DNA of 64,000 bases from Geosiphon pyriformis (lineage: Eukaryota > Glomeromycota > Glomeromycetes > Archaeosporales > Geosiphonaceae): the NCBI GenBank assembly GCA_016748015.1, contig JAAOMT010000009.1, positions 722,079 through 786,078 of the forward strand, read 5' to 3'. Positions within the stretch are counted from its first letter, which is position 1; each line of letters opens with the position of its first letter. Position numbers and translations under genes: made by a program. Shown piece after piece: positions 32,477 through 44,632 of the stretch. The notes under the pieces were generated by a model, which made no database searches, was not told the DNA's origin, and was given only the letters and a program-made list of their open reading frames with translations.

Positions 32477-34421
32477 ATGGATCTGGTAGACGCTTCTGCT
32501 GGTGGTTCTGGTGCTAATTTGGCTGAAGTGGGAACCTGGTCTAGCAAAAAAAAAAGCTTGTGTAGATAGTGTGTACTCTTGCAATCTATTATTTAAGAAG
32601 CTGAAGATGCCTGTGATTAGTGATGTGGTTAATTTGTCTACTGGCCCTTTGAGCTTAGTAGATATTGGTAATGTTGGTTTTAAGCCTGTGGTGTCCTGGA
32701 AAAGCAAAGTTGGCAGCATTTCTAGCAGTGTGAGCAGTCTCTTGGATGTTGAAAATATGGAGAACACAGTTGCTGAAAAAACTGGCTATGCTGAATCTAG
32801 TAGAGACAATAATATGGATAAAACTATGCTGAGAAAGACTTGTACACAGATGTATGTACTAGACAACTCACCAAAGCAGCCTTTATTTGACCATATGAGT
32901 AATGATAATACTGAGTTGGTGCTTCCAGCACCTAAATTTGTTAGATTCAATTGGCTTCTATCTGCCAAATCACATGTTTTGGAGAAACATAGCTTCGAAC
33001 CAGTTAAATCATTCACTTTGGATGTTAAGTTGTCTGCTATGTCTAGAAAAACAAATAGTAATAAGTTAATTACAATCAAAAAAAATTTTTATTAAATTGA
33101 TGGTTTTGAGGGGGTTTCCACTCCCTCAAAATTTTTTGGAATCATTAGATTCTTCTTTACTTCTGAATTGAGTCTAAAAAAGACTAAGGAATTGACAATT
33201 CATAAGAAAATTGTGGTAAATGATAATGTTAGACAGATAAACAAATGCACCAATTGAGAAATAATTATCAAAGAAATTCCAGTTGATCTTCCCAAATCAG
33301 CAATAGAGTTAGTTTTTTTCAAGTTTGGTGAGGTGGTTTCTGTTAAGTTGCAATTGATCAGGCTTTGGCAAAAGGCCTTAATGGAGTTTAAGTCAGCAGA
33401 TGTTGCCAGTTTGGTTGCATCTAAATGGTCTGTTTTTATGGGAAAAGATTTGGTGTGTGTGGTTCTGGCTGTAGATAATAAAGTATCATGAGTATTAAGA
33501 GACCAGCATTGGGCTTTGCTCTACACTTTTCCTATTAGTACTATTGCTCATAATTTGTCTAGTTTGTTGGAGTCATATGGTGAGAAGACTTGTTTTATTG
33601 GTCACAATCCGAGTTCATATGTTTATGACAAATGTGTAGTAGTTTGTTTTGAGAATAAGACATCCAGATTGGCTGCTTTTGATTCTGTTCTAGTCTTTAA
33701 AGATGTAAATTTGCACTGGGCTGGTTTCTTTTTGGCTGGTTGTGCCAAGTATAAACAATTTGGTCATATCTCTGATGTGTGTTCAATGGGTGGAAATTCT
33801 GGAGTTCATATCAAATGGTTGGTGACTAATTGGGATCAGGTTCATTTGGCAGGCATTTATAAAAAGAAGCAGGCTCTTATTGTCTATCTGGTCTTGTTTG
33901 GTAAGAAAACTTGGGCCCAAATTGCTGGCAGCTTTTCTTCTAGTGTAGTTTTTTTGGTTGTTTTTGGTGCTAAGCCTAGTCCAAGTGCAAATTCTACTCC
34001 ATTGACTCCCAATTCTCTTGTTGTCTCTGGTCTAAATAATTGTTTGGCATTTTTGGAACATTTTTTGGGGTTTTTGGCTAACCAAGTCTCTGGTATTTTG
34101 AGAAAATTGAGTTTTGTCAATTTGATGCTATTGGCATCTTTCTTTATAGCTTTTCTTTTTGTTGTGTCTGCATCCTCAGCTATGGATGCAAGTTCAGATA
34201 TGATTTTGGATAGTGTGTTGGTGCTCTCTGTCTCTCTTTTTCTTGCTGTTGGTAATGTTGTGCTTAGTTTCAGTTCTAATAGCTCCAAAGTTTTAACCAA
34301 CAAAGTGGGTGGTTTGGAGTCTAAGTTGGCATCTTTGGAGACTTTAATTGGATTAGTTTTGGCTAGATTGGATCATTTGTGCTTTGGCTTGGGTTTTCCA
34401 CTGCCTCCTTTATCCCAATGA
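32477..34421 (+). pseudogene. LINE ORF1 (broken)
   Basis: The start is an ATG at 32477 (MDLVDASAGG). A run of ten A at 32546-32555 shifts the frame, so the rest of the N-terminal part reads in another phase (32502-33095). Stops follow at 33093 and 33256 and a TGA for Trp at 33490. From 33516 the frame is open to a TGA at 34419. The middle region, EIPVDLP followed by FFKFGEVVSV, looks like an RNA-recognition fold. A CCHC knuckle follows near 33740: CAKYKQFGHISDVC, with the second Cys now Tyr. The C-terminus is hydrophobic and Ser-rich with a leucine-patterned helix. It would be an RNA-binding chaperone for retrotransposition. Confidence 0.75.
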
Positions 34422-34436
34422 GTGGTTTGATGTAAA

Positions 34437-35340
34437 AGTTTGCTACATGCAATGTTTGCAGTATCAATGTTTCTGCAAAGCAAATGAATGTTGTGTGATG
34501 GCATGTGGATTCTGGTAATATGGTGTCTTTTGTCACAGAAACTAAGTTGAAGTCCAGTATCAAGCCTTGTATTGCTAATAAGTTTAAGAGTATGTGTGTT
34601 TTTATATCTGGCTTGGATAAAAGTTTTCTTGGCACTGAGATTGCTGTGATTATAAACAATTCTTTGGCTCACCATGTGTCTAAAATTAAGGAGGTTCCTG
34701 GCCAAATTATTTTGATATAGCTTTTGTTTAAAGACAAGCTTTCAGTCATGGTTCTGGGTTTGTACACTGGTGTCTCTTTTGAGATGAGATTCAGTCAGGC
34801 TTTGGAGGTGAACTCTGTAATTGTGGAAGCTGTTAACTCTAGCACTTTTGTGGTTTTGAGTAGAAATTTTAATGAGAATGGATCTGGAAGAAGTGTGACT
34901 TTCAGGTTTTGTTTGAATTTGGGTTTGGTCAATTTGTTTGCCAATTATTATATGACAAAGACTTCCACATGGAGCAATTCATAGGGAGTTGAAAAAACAA
35001 TCAATTTTATTTTCATCAGTAAAAATTTTTTTTCTGCTATTGCTGGTCATTAAGTCTGCTCTGTGTCTGGTTTTTCAACACTGATTATAATGCTGTTTTG
35101 GTTTTAATTGGCTTGGGTAGACTCTTAGATGTTAGATTGAATAGCTTGTATAAACAGACTAACAAGGATCATTGGAAGTTCAAAATTAAAGATACTAATG
35201 GTTCCAAATGGACTGGATTTAGGAATTGTCTTTCTACCAAGCTTCTGATGGTTGCTAAGAGATTTTCTGGTGCTGAAACTAATAGTGATGTGGATGCTAT
35301 GTGAACAATTTTGGAGAGGGTGGTGGTAAAATCAGCTAAC
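34437..35340 (+). pseudogene. LINE ORF2 endonuclease domain (broken)
   Basis: This is the AP-endonuclease-like domain that nicks the target. TETKL (near 34537) carries the Glu. A NFNENGSG segment near 34870 is the usual DFNEN-type block with its Asp lost. TWSNS (near 34970) matches the T-W-S/T-x-x-R region, with Arg lost to a stop. Stops at 34498, 34718, 34981 and 35053 break it. The ORF2 start was not located with confidence. Confidence 0.75.
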
Positions 35341-37625
35341 ATAACATTTTCAAAACATTGATTTAGTGAGTTTTATTGTTCTAGGAATAGACATTCTTCT
35401 AAGTTCTTTGGTTTGGAATTGTTGGTTGCCAAAATTGTTAAAAAGTTTTGGCTTAGGTGACCTGCCTAGAGTTGATTGTCTCATAGGAACATGGTCAACT
35501 TTGGATAGTGTCAAGACTCATGCTTTTGCTAACTTAGTTGGTTTGGGTGGAAAGTTTGAGATGGTTTTTGGACATTTATTATTGGTTCATAAAGAATACA
35601 AAAGATCTAAGATATATGAGTTAAAATTGGTTGAAGAGGCTTTTATTAGACTGGCTGTCTCGAAGCGCATAAAAAATTTCTGTTCTAACAAAAGTAGCAT
35701 GATCAGAAGTGTTTTGGATCAGTCTTTTTGCAAAGTAGTTCTGAATTACTTAATGGTGGATAATGAATTAATTTTAGAGCCTGAGAAAGTAAAGCTTAAT
35801 GTTGATAGAATTATGGAGGATTGAACTAGGAAACAGACAGTGCCTTTGGTGGTGCCTGACCTTTGGACTCATCAGTATGTTTCATTGAATTACATACAGG
35901 ATTGTGCTTTTTCTGGTGTGATGAGTGCTGTCAGTTTGAGTGAATTGCTCTTGGTTGTTAATGATTTGCCTAATGATAAAGCTGCTGGCTTGTCTGACAT
36001 CCCTAATGAACTATAGAAGCATGACAATAATAGAGTGTTGGGATATCTCTTAAGGTTGTTAAATGTGTGTTTGTTGGTCGGTAGTGTTTCTGTTTTGTGG
36101 AGAAGGACTTGGGTCTCAATAATACCTAAATCTTACAAGTGGGATAGGGTTCTTACAAATACATGGCCTATAGCTTTGATCGAGACTACCAAAAAGATTC
36201 TCTTTAATAGGATCTCTTCAGCATACAGCAAGTTTGGTGTTCTTTGTGGTGATAACTTTTCTGTTTTGAAGGATATATCTACCTAATCTTCTGTGTTTGT
36301 GATTGGTTCAGTTGTCGAAAACACTCTAAAAAAGAATCCTGAACTTTGGTTGGTCCTTTAGAACATATGTAAGACTTATAATTCTGTAAGTTGGCATTAC
36401 TTGGAGACTAATCCATGTTGAATCAAAATGTGTGATAGGTTCATCAGATTTTTTGGTGGCATACATGATAATAGGATTGATAAGATTATGACTGATTTTG
36501 GTCTTATTGGTGGATACAGGATGTGTGATGGCTTGGATCAGGGTGAGATTTTTTCACCTCTTCTCTGAAGAATTTTCTATGATTCCCTTTTATGCAAAGT
36601 TAAAAGGCATAAGTATTTGTATGATTATCAAATTGACACTAAGTTTGTAGTGAAAACTGATAGAATTGAGACTAGTGGTGAATTATCCTTCTTTTTTGCT
36701 GTAGATGTATTTGTAGATGATACAATTTGGGTTGGTGATTGTCAAGCATTAATGCAGTATGCTCTGAATATTGGTAGTGAGTTTTTTGCAATCAATGACA
36801 TTTCTATCAACAATGAGAAAACTGTGGCTATTCCTATTAATTAGGGTGTTAAGGTGGCTTCTTTGAGCATAAGTGGTCAGCCGATTTTAATAGCTAAAAA
36901 GGGTGAAGCTTATAAATACTTGGGTATTTTTTTGTCTATTGAAGGTTTGTCTAAGCTGAGTGTAACCAAAGCTCATTTAGATGTGTGCTTTTTTGTCAAT
37001 ATAATACTCAAGAAAGTTATTATTGACAAGCAGTTTTCTTATTTGGTTTTGGCTGTTCTGTAGCCAATTGTTAGTTACAGGACCCAGTTTAGTTTTGTTT
37101 TATTGGGGATTTGCCACAAGTGGGATACTATGGTTCGGAAAAATCTTAGATTTAAAGCACATTTGCCACATGATTTTCCAGTCAAAGCATTATATCACTC
37201 CTCATTATATGGTTTGAAGTCTTTCAAGCAAGTGCAGTTGGAGTGTAAATTAGCTGCTGTGGTTTCATTTTTTAATGCTTCTGGCATTCTCGGGCATTTA
37301 TTCAATCATAGATTTTTGGATTTGCAGGTTTTGGGCTGGGCTCTGTTGAACCCCTTGCAGTTCCCTGTTAAGTTACATGTTAGTCCTGTAAACAATTTTC
37401 TGGCTGGTGTGGTTAAGATTTTCTTGAATAATGAGTTATCTTTAACTAACAATCTGTCAAGTGTCTTTCATAGTCCTAGTGTGTTTTTTATATTGTCTGT
37501 ATTGGAAAATGCTCTTTATTTTAGCTCGGTTTATTTGTTAAAATGTTTTGGTGTTACTTTTAATGATAGGCTGGTTGATAAAAAAAGTCGCGTGATGAAT
37601 TGGAAGACCTTTTGTTATTAGAAGA
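35341..37625 (+). pseudogene. LINE ORF2 reverse transcriptase (broken)
   Basis: The fingers contain RPIAL-like TWPIALIET (near 36165) and a GDNFSVLK block. Motif A is decayed near 36370-36400. GLDQGEIFSPLL (near 36532) is motif B, followed by a TGA for Trp. Motif C is FVDDTIWVGD near 36710-36740, with both Asp intact. The thumb reads AYKYLGIFLS (near 36910) and KQFSYLVLAVL (near 37030). Stops at 35821, 36015 and 37062 replace Trp or Gln. The RT would prime on nicked DNA. Confidence 0.85.
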
Positions 37626-39096
37626 GATTAGATCCTAGAGGTTCTATTCTTTTCTGGTTTATGACTGTTTCAAAGTTTTTGCTGAATATGGACTCTTCAG
37701 TGGTTGCCTCTACTGGGGTGGTCTTCTTCCTGAACTGGATGTTTTGAATTCTGTAAAATTCTCTGATGTTTGGAGTGGTTTATATGAAATATGGTCTGAT
37801 TTATTTGATGTCTACATAGATGGTTTGTTGAAAGATGCTGGGACTATTAATATTGTTGGCAGTATAGCTACATATTTTTTTTCTGTGAATCTGAGTGTTG
37901 GTGTTAAGGTTCGAGATCTGTTGTCTTCTACTTTATCTGAGTTGCAGGCAGTTGCTCTGGCATTGGAGTGCATCTCATCCTCTTGTGTAATAATATTGCA
38001 TCTTAACAGCCAGGCTGCCATTGATGTGTGTGTATCTGAAATGTCTTTAGCTGTGCTGGATTTTTGTGTTCTGTGCTGAATAGAGAGACATCACATTTTT
38101 AATTTGATTAGAGATAAAAATCTTAGCATAAAGTAGGTAAAGATCAAGAGCCATTCTGGAGTTGTAGGTAATGTGGAAGCTGATGCTACTGCTGGTCATG
38201 CTACATGTTTTAAGTTGTCTTTGTCTGTAGGAGTGCATGAACATTTTCTGGTGACTGAAGTCACAGCTGTGTTTGACAATACCTGTTATTTTGTTAGGAA
38301 TGTGCTCCAGTCTATTTGTCATGCTCATTGGGAGGCTGGTCCTGGCTGAGACATTATTCCAAGTAACTTAATGGGGTGTGTAAACTGGAGTGCTATGGTT
38401 AAGATGTAACATCTTGACTTCCATATGCTTACAGGCTTTACTAATCAGGGATCTTTCAGTTTGCATAAATATCTAATGAAAACAATACACCAATGGCTGC
38501 CTGTCATGATAAAGAAGAGATTATATAATAAGAGATATTCTGGTGTGTTGTGTTTGTTGTGTAATGAGGTAGAACTGCTTAATCATGTTTTTACTTGTGC
38601 ATCGGATGCTGGAATTTGGAAAGAGGTTTTGGCTGAAGTTGTTATATCTTAGACTTCTTTGTTGGGTGTCAATAGCCTGTTTTTTTCTGCTGTTTTGCAG
38701 ACTCTTGGTTAGTGCTCTTTGAATATGAGCCTGTATTCTGTGTTGTGTAAAGGGTTTGTGCTTTGAGATTGGTGCGTGGAAGCTGGCAATGTTTTTAATA
38801 GAAAAAAAAAGGCTTTTTGCATAATTATTAGGTTTGTTAAGTGGTTAGCTGAACTGCATTACTCTAGAATTTGGCTGGTGAAATGTAAACATAGGACAGA
38901 TATGGAGAGAATGGATTTGACTAATAATGATAGTTTGGTTTCGGGTTTGTCACATTGTATCAAATCTTCACTTTCAGAAAGTATAGTTAGAATGCTTGGT
39001 ATTATCGAGTCTTTTACTGTTAGTTTTGGCTATCAACAGTCCTGTTCTTTTTTTACAGGTTTAGATTATGATTCTCATATTGTTTTAGATGTGTAG
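37626..39096 (+). pseudogene. LINE ORF2 RNase H and C-terminal zinc finger (broken)
   Basis: The RNase H signature reads VYIDGLLKDAG (first Asp, near 37812), LSELQAVALALE (Glu, near 37935) and LNSQAAID (Asp to Asn, near 38003). TGA and TAG stops for Trp at 38078 and 38133 precede the KIKSHSGVVGNVEADA block (near 38145). A C-terminal CCHC finger, CLLCNEVELLNHVFTC, lies at about 38555-38602. The frame ends with TAG at 39094-39096. Confidence 0.8.
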
Positions 39097-39228
39097 TGTT
39101 GTCTTGTCTGGCCTAAGTGGCTAGCCACATGTAGAAAGTACATGAGTTGTATCTAGGTTAAACCACTTAGTTTGGCTTTGTGTACTAGATAGCAATTGGG
39201 CTTCACTCATTAAAAGGTTAATAAAAAA
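39097..39228 (+). promoter_or_regulatory. LINE 3' UTR with hairpin
   Basis: GGCCTAAGTGGCTAGCCAC is followed by a 6-bp stem with loop GAAAG at 39128-39144, then CTTCACTCATTAAAA and an A-rich tail. The same blocks recur at 41473-41590 and, on the minus strand, 63795-63910. Confidence 0.7.
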
Positions 39229-39240
39229 AAAAATACAAAA

Positions 39241-41092
39241 TACTTTTTTTATATTAAATATTTAAATATTTTAATATGTTTTTTTAATATTAAAGATAAT
39301 ATTTTTTGTATTATAATTAGAATTTTATTAAATGTTTTAAAAAAAATGGTTTTAACTTTTTTTAAAAACAAAACTGTTAAATTATTTAAATTATTTAATA
39401 AGTTTTAAAAGTATTATAATTAATTTGTGTTCAATTTGTTTTAAATTTTTTAAATAAATATTTAATTTATAAAAAAATACAGAATTTTTATGAATTTTAG
39501 TTTTTATAAATAAAAAAAATTATACAAGATTAATAACATTAATTAAGATTACAAAAAAAATTTATTAAATTAAACTTTTATAACTTGTAAATTAAACAAA
39601 TTTTTTTAAAATAATAATTTTTTAATTTTGAAAAACATCTTAATTTAAAATTTTATTTTTGTTATTGGTTTTATAATTAAGAATACTTTAAAAAAAATTA
39701 AATATTTTGGTTAATTCTCCAAAATACAAAGAAAACTTATGTATATTAATTAGAAAAAAGTTTACAAAAAATTAAAATATGTAAAAAATTTATTAAATTT
39801 TTTGATTATATTTACAATAATAAAATTAATAAAATTATAATTGATTTTAGACTTACAAATAAGTAATTTTATAATAATTTGGATCAAAAAAAAGTATTTA
39901 TTTTTTTTATAAAGAATTTTCTATAATTTTTTTTGTGTAAAATAAAAAAACTAAAAAATATTTTAAATACCAAATTAATTTTAAACTAATTACTTATATT
40001 AATAAAATAAAATTTAAATTAATGTTATATTTTATTTTTCTATTGGTATTTTTATTAATATTATTATTATTTAAATTAATAATAATTAAATTATTATACA
40101 AAATATTTTAAATATTATAAATAATATTTTTAAATTAATATTATATTTATAAATAAAAAAAATTATGACTATTTTTATTAAGCACAAAGTTAAAAATATT
40201 TTTAAGATAAATAGACTATATATTTTAATTATAAAGCTTTAAATACTTATTATTATTTAGAAAATTTTTATAAATAAAAAAATCAAATATATTTAATTTC
40301 AAAAAACCAATTTTAATATTAAGTTTTTTATTAATAAAATATTTAAAAAAATAGTGTTTAATAAACAATTTTATTATTTGTTTGCCATAATTTTATAATC
40401 AATTATTGTATATTGTATATAAATAAATTTTGTTTTCAAAAAAATGTAAAAAATAGAATAGATTAATTAAAGAAGTTATATTTATTAAAGATTTTTTATA
40501 ATTTGACTTTTTTAAATAAATTTAGACAAAAAACAAAATAGTTATAATTTTTGAATTTTTAAATATTAATAGAATTCTTAAAAAACTTTTTGATTATAAA
40601 TTTTTAAATTTTTAGATTTATTGTATTATTTTATAAAAATTTTTGATAACTTTATAAACAAAAAATATTAATAAGTATAATAAATATTTTTTTGTTTGTA
40701 GTTTTTTTGTTAATATTTATTTAAATATTTTTTGTTTTTATAATAATATATTAATATTTATTATTATTAATAAAAAGTTTTATTTTAAAATAATTAAGTT
40801 TTTTAAAATATTTAAAATTATATTTGTAAGTTAATTGTTAAACAAAAACAGAATTTTATTTATTTGAATTATTTTTTATTATTAAAAAAAATTAAATCCA
40901 AAAAATTCAATATTATATTAATTTAAATATATTGTTATTTATTTTAATAATTTGTATAATATTATAAATTATTAATATGTTATTTATATTAATAAAAAAT
41001 ATTTAAAAGTTAATTAAATTTTAATATTATTGTATTTTAATTTATGTAAATTAATTTGTTTTAAATTTATAATATATACAAATAAATTTGTA
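39241..41092 (+). pseudogene. Decayed plus-sense LINE, RT to RNase H
   Basis: Collinear with about 36250-37830 of the LINE to its left. The RT motif B region lies near 39890-39950, the KQFSYL segment near 40360 and the downstream region at 40500-40700. Almost every C and most G are gone, and no frame is open. It is interrupted at 41092 by a younger LINE and continues at 41613. Confidence 0.7.
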
Positions 41093-41603
41093 GGTTAGGG
41101 TTGATATTATTCTGTTTAAGAGCTTTGTTTTCAATAATTGGTATCATGAATCTGTCTCAGTTTTTAAGGACTTTAAGGTTGGGGGCTAGGGAAATTGTGA
41201 ATTTTGTGCATGGGCTCTGTTTAGCATTTCGGGATGACATTTGGTTAGTCCGCACCAGACACCGAGCATTTATAGAAAAGCATGGTTTGATTCCGCATGA
41301 CAGCTCCACTCCAGCTTCAGTTTCTGGTTTGCCTATGGTGTTTTCGGCTGGTGTAGTTAGATTGCTGAGTGTGGCTGAGGCTTTTGGAGTTGATTTCGGG
41401 TTTCATAAGTTTTGTCCATTTTTTTCGGGTATTGGATATTTGGTTTCTGTGCATATAGGTGTATAGTGTTGTTCTGGCTGGCCCAAATGGCTGGTCACGT
41501 GTAGAAAGCACATGATTTGCACTTAGTTTAGATTATTTATATGATGTATAGCACTAGGTTGCGTTTGGACCTCACTCGTTAAAATAAAAAAATAAAAAAA
41601 TAA
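41093..41603 (+). mobile_element. 5'-truncated LINE insertion (3' end of ORF2)
   Basis: The fragment holds the last 121 codons of ORF2 (41101-41466), a 3' UTR with the conserved hairpin (41496-41514), and an A-rich tail. It is flanked by AAATTTGTA at 41084-41092 and 41604-41612, a 9-bp target duplication. It keeps CpG and an intact frame, so it is the freshest transposon sequence in the window. The site lies inside the RNase H region of an older LINE relic. The terminal protein reads DDIWLVRTRHR followed by VSGLPMVFSAGVVRLLS. Confidence 0.88.
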
Positions 41604-41612
41604 AAATTTGTA

Positions 41613-42000
41613 AAAAATTTTGGTTTTTTTGAGTTAATTAAAAAAACTATTGTCTTTTTTGTTAATTTAATTTTAAATATAAAAATTAATATATATAATA
41701 TTATATTATTTATATTAATTAAGCTTTAAATTATTGTTTTAATATTTAAATATATGTTGATATCTGTATATATAATAATAAAATTTAATAATTAAACTGT
41801 TTTAAATACATATTAATTGGATTTAATTAATATTATTCTAATTTTAAACATAAATATTAGATTAAAAAACATTAAATTATTAATATTATAATTTAAATAA
41901 GAATTTAATATAAAAATTATAAAAAAAATATAAATAATATATTATATAAAATAATACATAATAATAAAATTTAGATAAAATAATTAAATTTAATTTTATT
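41613..42000 (+). pseudogene. Decayed LINE, continuation
   Basis: Picks up the RNase H region (equivalent to about 37835 on) directly after the younger insertion. The right limit is uncertain. Confidence 0.5.
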
Positions 42001-43980
42001 AGTTTTTTAAATTTAATAAAATTATTATTAAAACTTATATTTATATGAATTAAAATTTTAAATTCTTTTATTAAAATTTATTTACTTTTTTACATTCAAG
42101 TTAAATATAATTAACATGATACTTTAAAAATTTTTATAAATTAAATCAATATTTTTAATTATAATAATTAACAAAATATTAATTTTATTTATTTATTTTT
42201 ATTTTTTTATTTTAATCTGAAAATAGCCAAAAATAACATATATAATAATTTGATAATTTAATTATTATAATAAATAATTTTATATTATAATAATTTAATA
42301 AAAAAAAAGTGTATTTTAAGAAATTAATTTTATAAAAAATTATAACTTATTAAAAAAATAAAAAAATAAAACTAAAATTTTAATTATAATTGAATAGCAT
42401 AAAATAAAATTGATTACAAATAAAAATAAACATTTTTACTTAAAAAAACTATTATAAATAATTTTAACATTTAAAAAATTTTAATATTTATATTTTTTAT
42501 AAAAAAACTCAATAGATAAAATTATTAATAAAAAAAATTAAAAAATTTTCAGATTTAAACAAATTTTTAAAAATTAATATTACATAAATTTAATATTAAA
42601 AGTTATAATATTTTACTTAAATAAATTATCTATAATAATATAATTTATAAGAAAAAGTTTTTTATTAATTAAAAAACTATTTTGGTAATTTAGAAATAAA
42701 ATTGTAAATAATTATAAAATCTAATTTTTTGTTAATAATTAATATTAAAAAACCAAAAATATTGTTAAATATATTAATATTTTATTGGTTAAAAATATTA
42801 AATCTGATTTAATAAATTGTAAATTGCTATTAAAAAAAATTATATAATTATAATTATTTAAGATATAAAAATTTTTGAATTTTTAGATTATTAATAATAT
42901 TATTTAACAAAATTACAAATTTGAAAACTTTTTTAATAATAATAATAATAATTTTATTATTTATTTAATATTAAAACAAAAATAAAGTCAAATAATAAAT
43001 TAATTAGAAAAAACACAACATAAAATGTTAATATAAAAAATCATAAAAATCATAAAATTTAAAATATTAATAATAAATATAAAAACAAAAACGAGTAGCA
43101 GTTAATAATATTCTTCATAAAGAAATTTGTCAATATTCCAAAAATATAAAAAATCACAAAAAAAAATATAAATTAAAATATTAATAATAAATATTAAAGC
43201 TACTTAAAATATTAATAACAAGGATTTAAAACATAAAAAAAAGAAAAAAAAACAGATAAAAAGAAAAAAACCAATTACTTTTTATAAAATTGTAATAAAA
43301 AATTAGCTTAATACTTTTTTAAATTAACAAAAATATTTATATATATAGTTAAATTATATTAAATTTACATATTATATTAAAATTATTTAAGTTTATTAAT
43401 TATTTATATATATTAAATTAATTAATTTAATTGTAAATTTATTTGGTATATTATTTTTTTAAGAACTAATAATTTAAATAATTAAATAATTAAATTTAAA
43501 TACTTGGATTTAAAACTTTAATTATATATTAATAATATTAATTGTAATTATAATTAATATAATCAATATAACTTAACAAATTACTATTTTTTAGTAATTA
43601 TTTTTTAATAGTAATTACAAATTTAAAATATTGAATTATATAAATAAAGGCATATAAGAAATTTGAAACATAACAAAATCTGTTATTATTAAATTATATG
43701 TGTTTTAAATTAATATTATTATATTAAATTTTTTAATACTTTATAAAAAAAATTAATATATATATATATATATATATAAATATTTAAAATAACTTTTATA
43801 ATAATATAATTTTTTTATATAACTTATAGTATTATACAAAATAAATTTATAAAGTTCCAAAAAAAAAATTTTATTTTAAACTAAATATATAATAATAATA
43901 ACAACAACAAATTAACTAACCAATTCTTTATAATTTTTTTTGATTTTTGTATTTATAAAAATCAAAACAAAATAAAACAT
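42001..43980. other. A+T desert, no gene recognised
   Basis: Nearly pure A/T DNA, with a TA microsatellite at 43756-43780 and short ATA runs. It is probably further LINE relic, but I could not align it. It ends sharply near 43980, where normal-complexity DNA begins. Confidence 0.5.
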
Positions 43981-44581
43981 GGGGTTGATTTAAATTAATT
44001 TTTAGCTTATTTATTTATTTATTTATTATTTATTTATTTGTTGTTATTTTTCATTTTGAAAAAAAATATTAAAAAGTTTAATATAGAAAATTTATAAAGG
44101 GGGTTTTTTGTAAACATTTGTCAGTTGTCAGTTGTAAGTTCTGATGTCATATCCGGTTAATGATGGGAAATTTTAATTAAAGTTTTTTGTATCAAAACAA
44201 AACGTATGGAGATCGATGAGTTACCAAAAAAAGTAAAAGTAAAAGTAAAAAGTGAAGTGATATAATGTAAAGTGATGTAAAGTAAAGTAATGTAAAGTAA
44301 AGTAATGTAATGTAATGTAACAACTTATTGAGAAATAAAAGTAAAAATTAGATTTTCATTTCTTATGAAAAAAAAAAATCGTAATGGACAGTTTATAATA
44401 TTTTGTGAGAAATTATAAACAAAAAAAATAAATTCTTGGAGAAAATTCGATTGCAAGGGCAACGAATAAAAGGTTGATAATAAAGGATAATAAAGGATAA
44501 AAAATAGTAAAACCTTATGAAATATTCGAAAATCCCGAAAGAAACATTTATTTTATGGAAAAGATTGATTTTTATAATTTG

Positions 44582-44632
<51 letters not shown>

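Larger units (their letters stand above)
32349..39228 (+). mobile_element. Nearly full-length LINE (ORF1, EN-RT-RNaseH ORF2)
   Basis: A T-rich 5' leader, two ORFs, a 3' UTR of about 130 bases and an A-rich end are all present. AAAAATACAAAA at 32337-32348 recurs at 39229-39240 as a possible 12-bp target duplication, though it is A-rich and could arise by chance. The sense strand is G+T rich. Frames are broken by stops mostly at Trp and Gln positions. The AP-endonuclease, RT, RNase H order fits the I/Tad-like part of the LINE tree. Confidence 0.85.

Noticed and set aside
32441-34303. Minus-strand frames within the LINE ORF1 region
   Set aside because: They are antisense shadows of a recognisable plus-strand LINE protein.
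13840-38800. TGA read as tryptophan (alternative genetic code)
   Set aside because: Both host genes code Trp as TGG and end normally, and the same transposon frames also contain TAG and TAA stops, so decay explains it.
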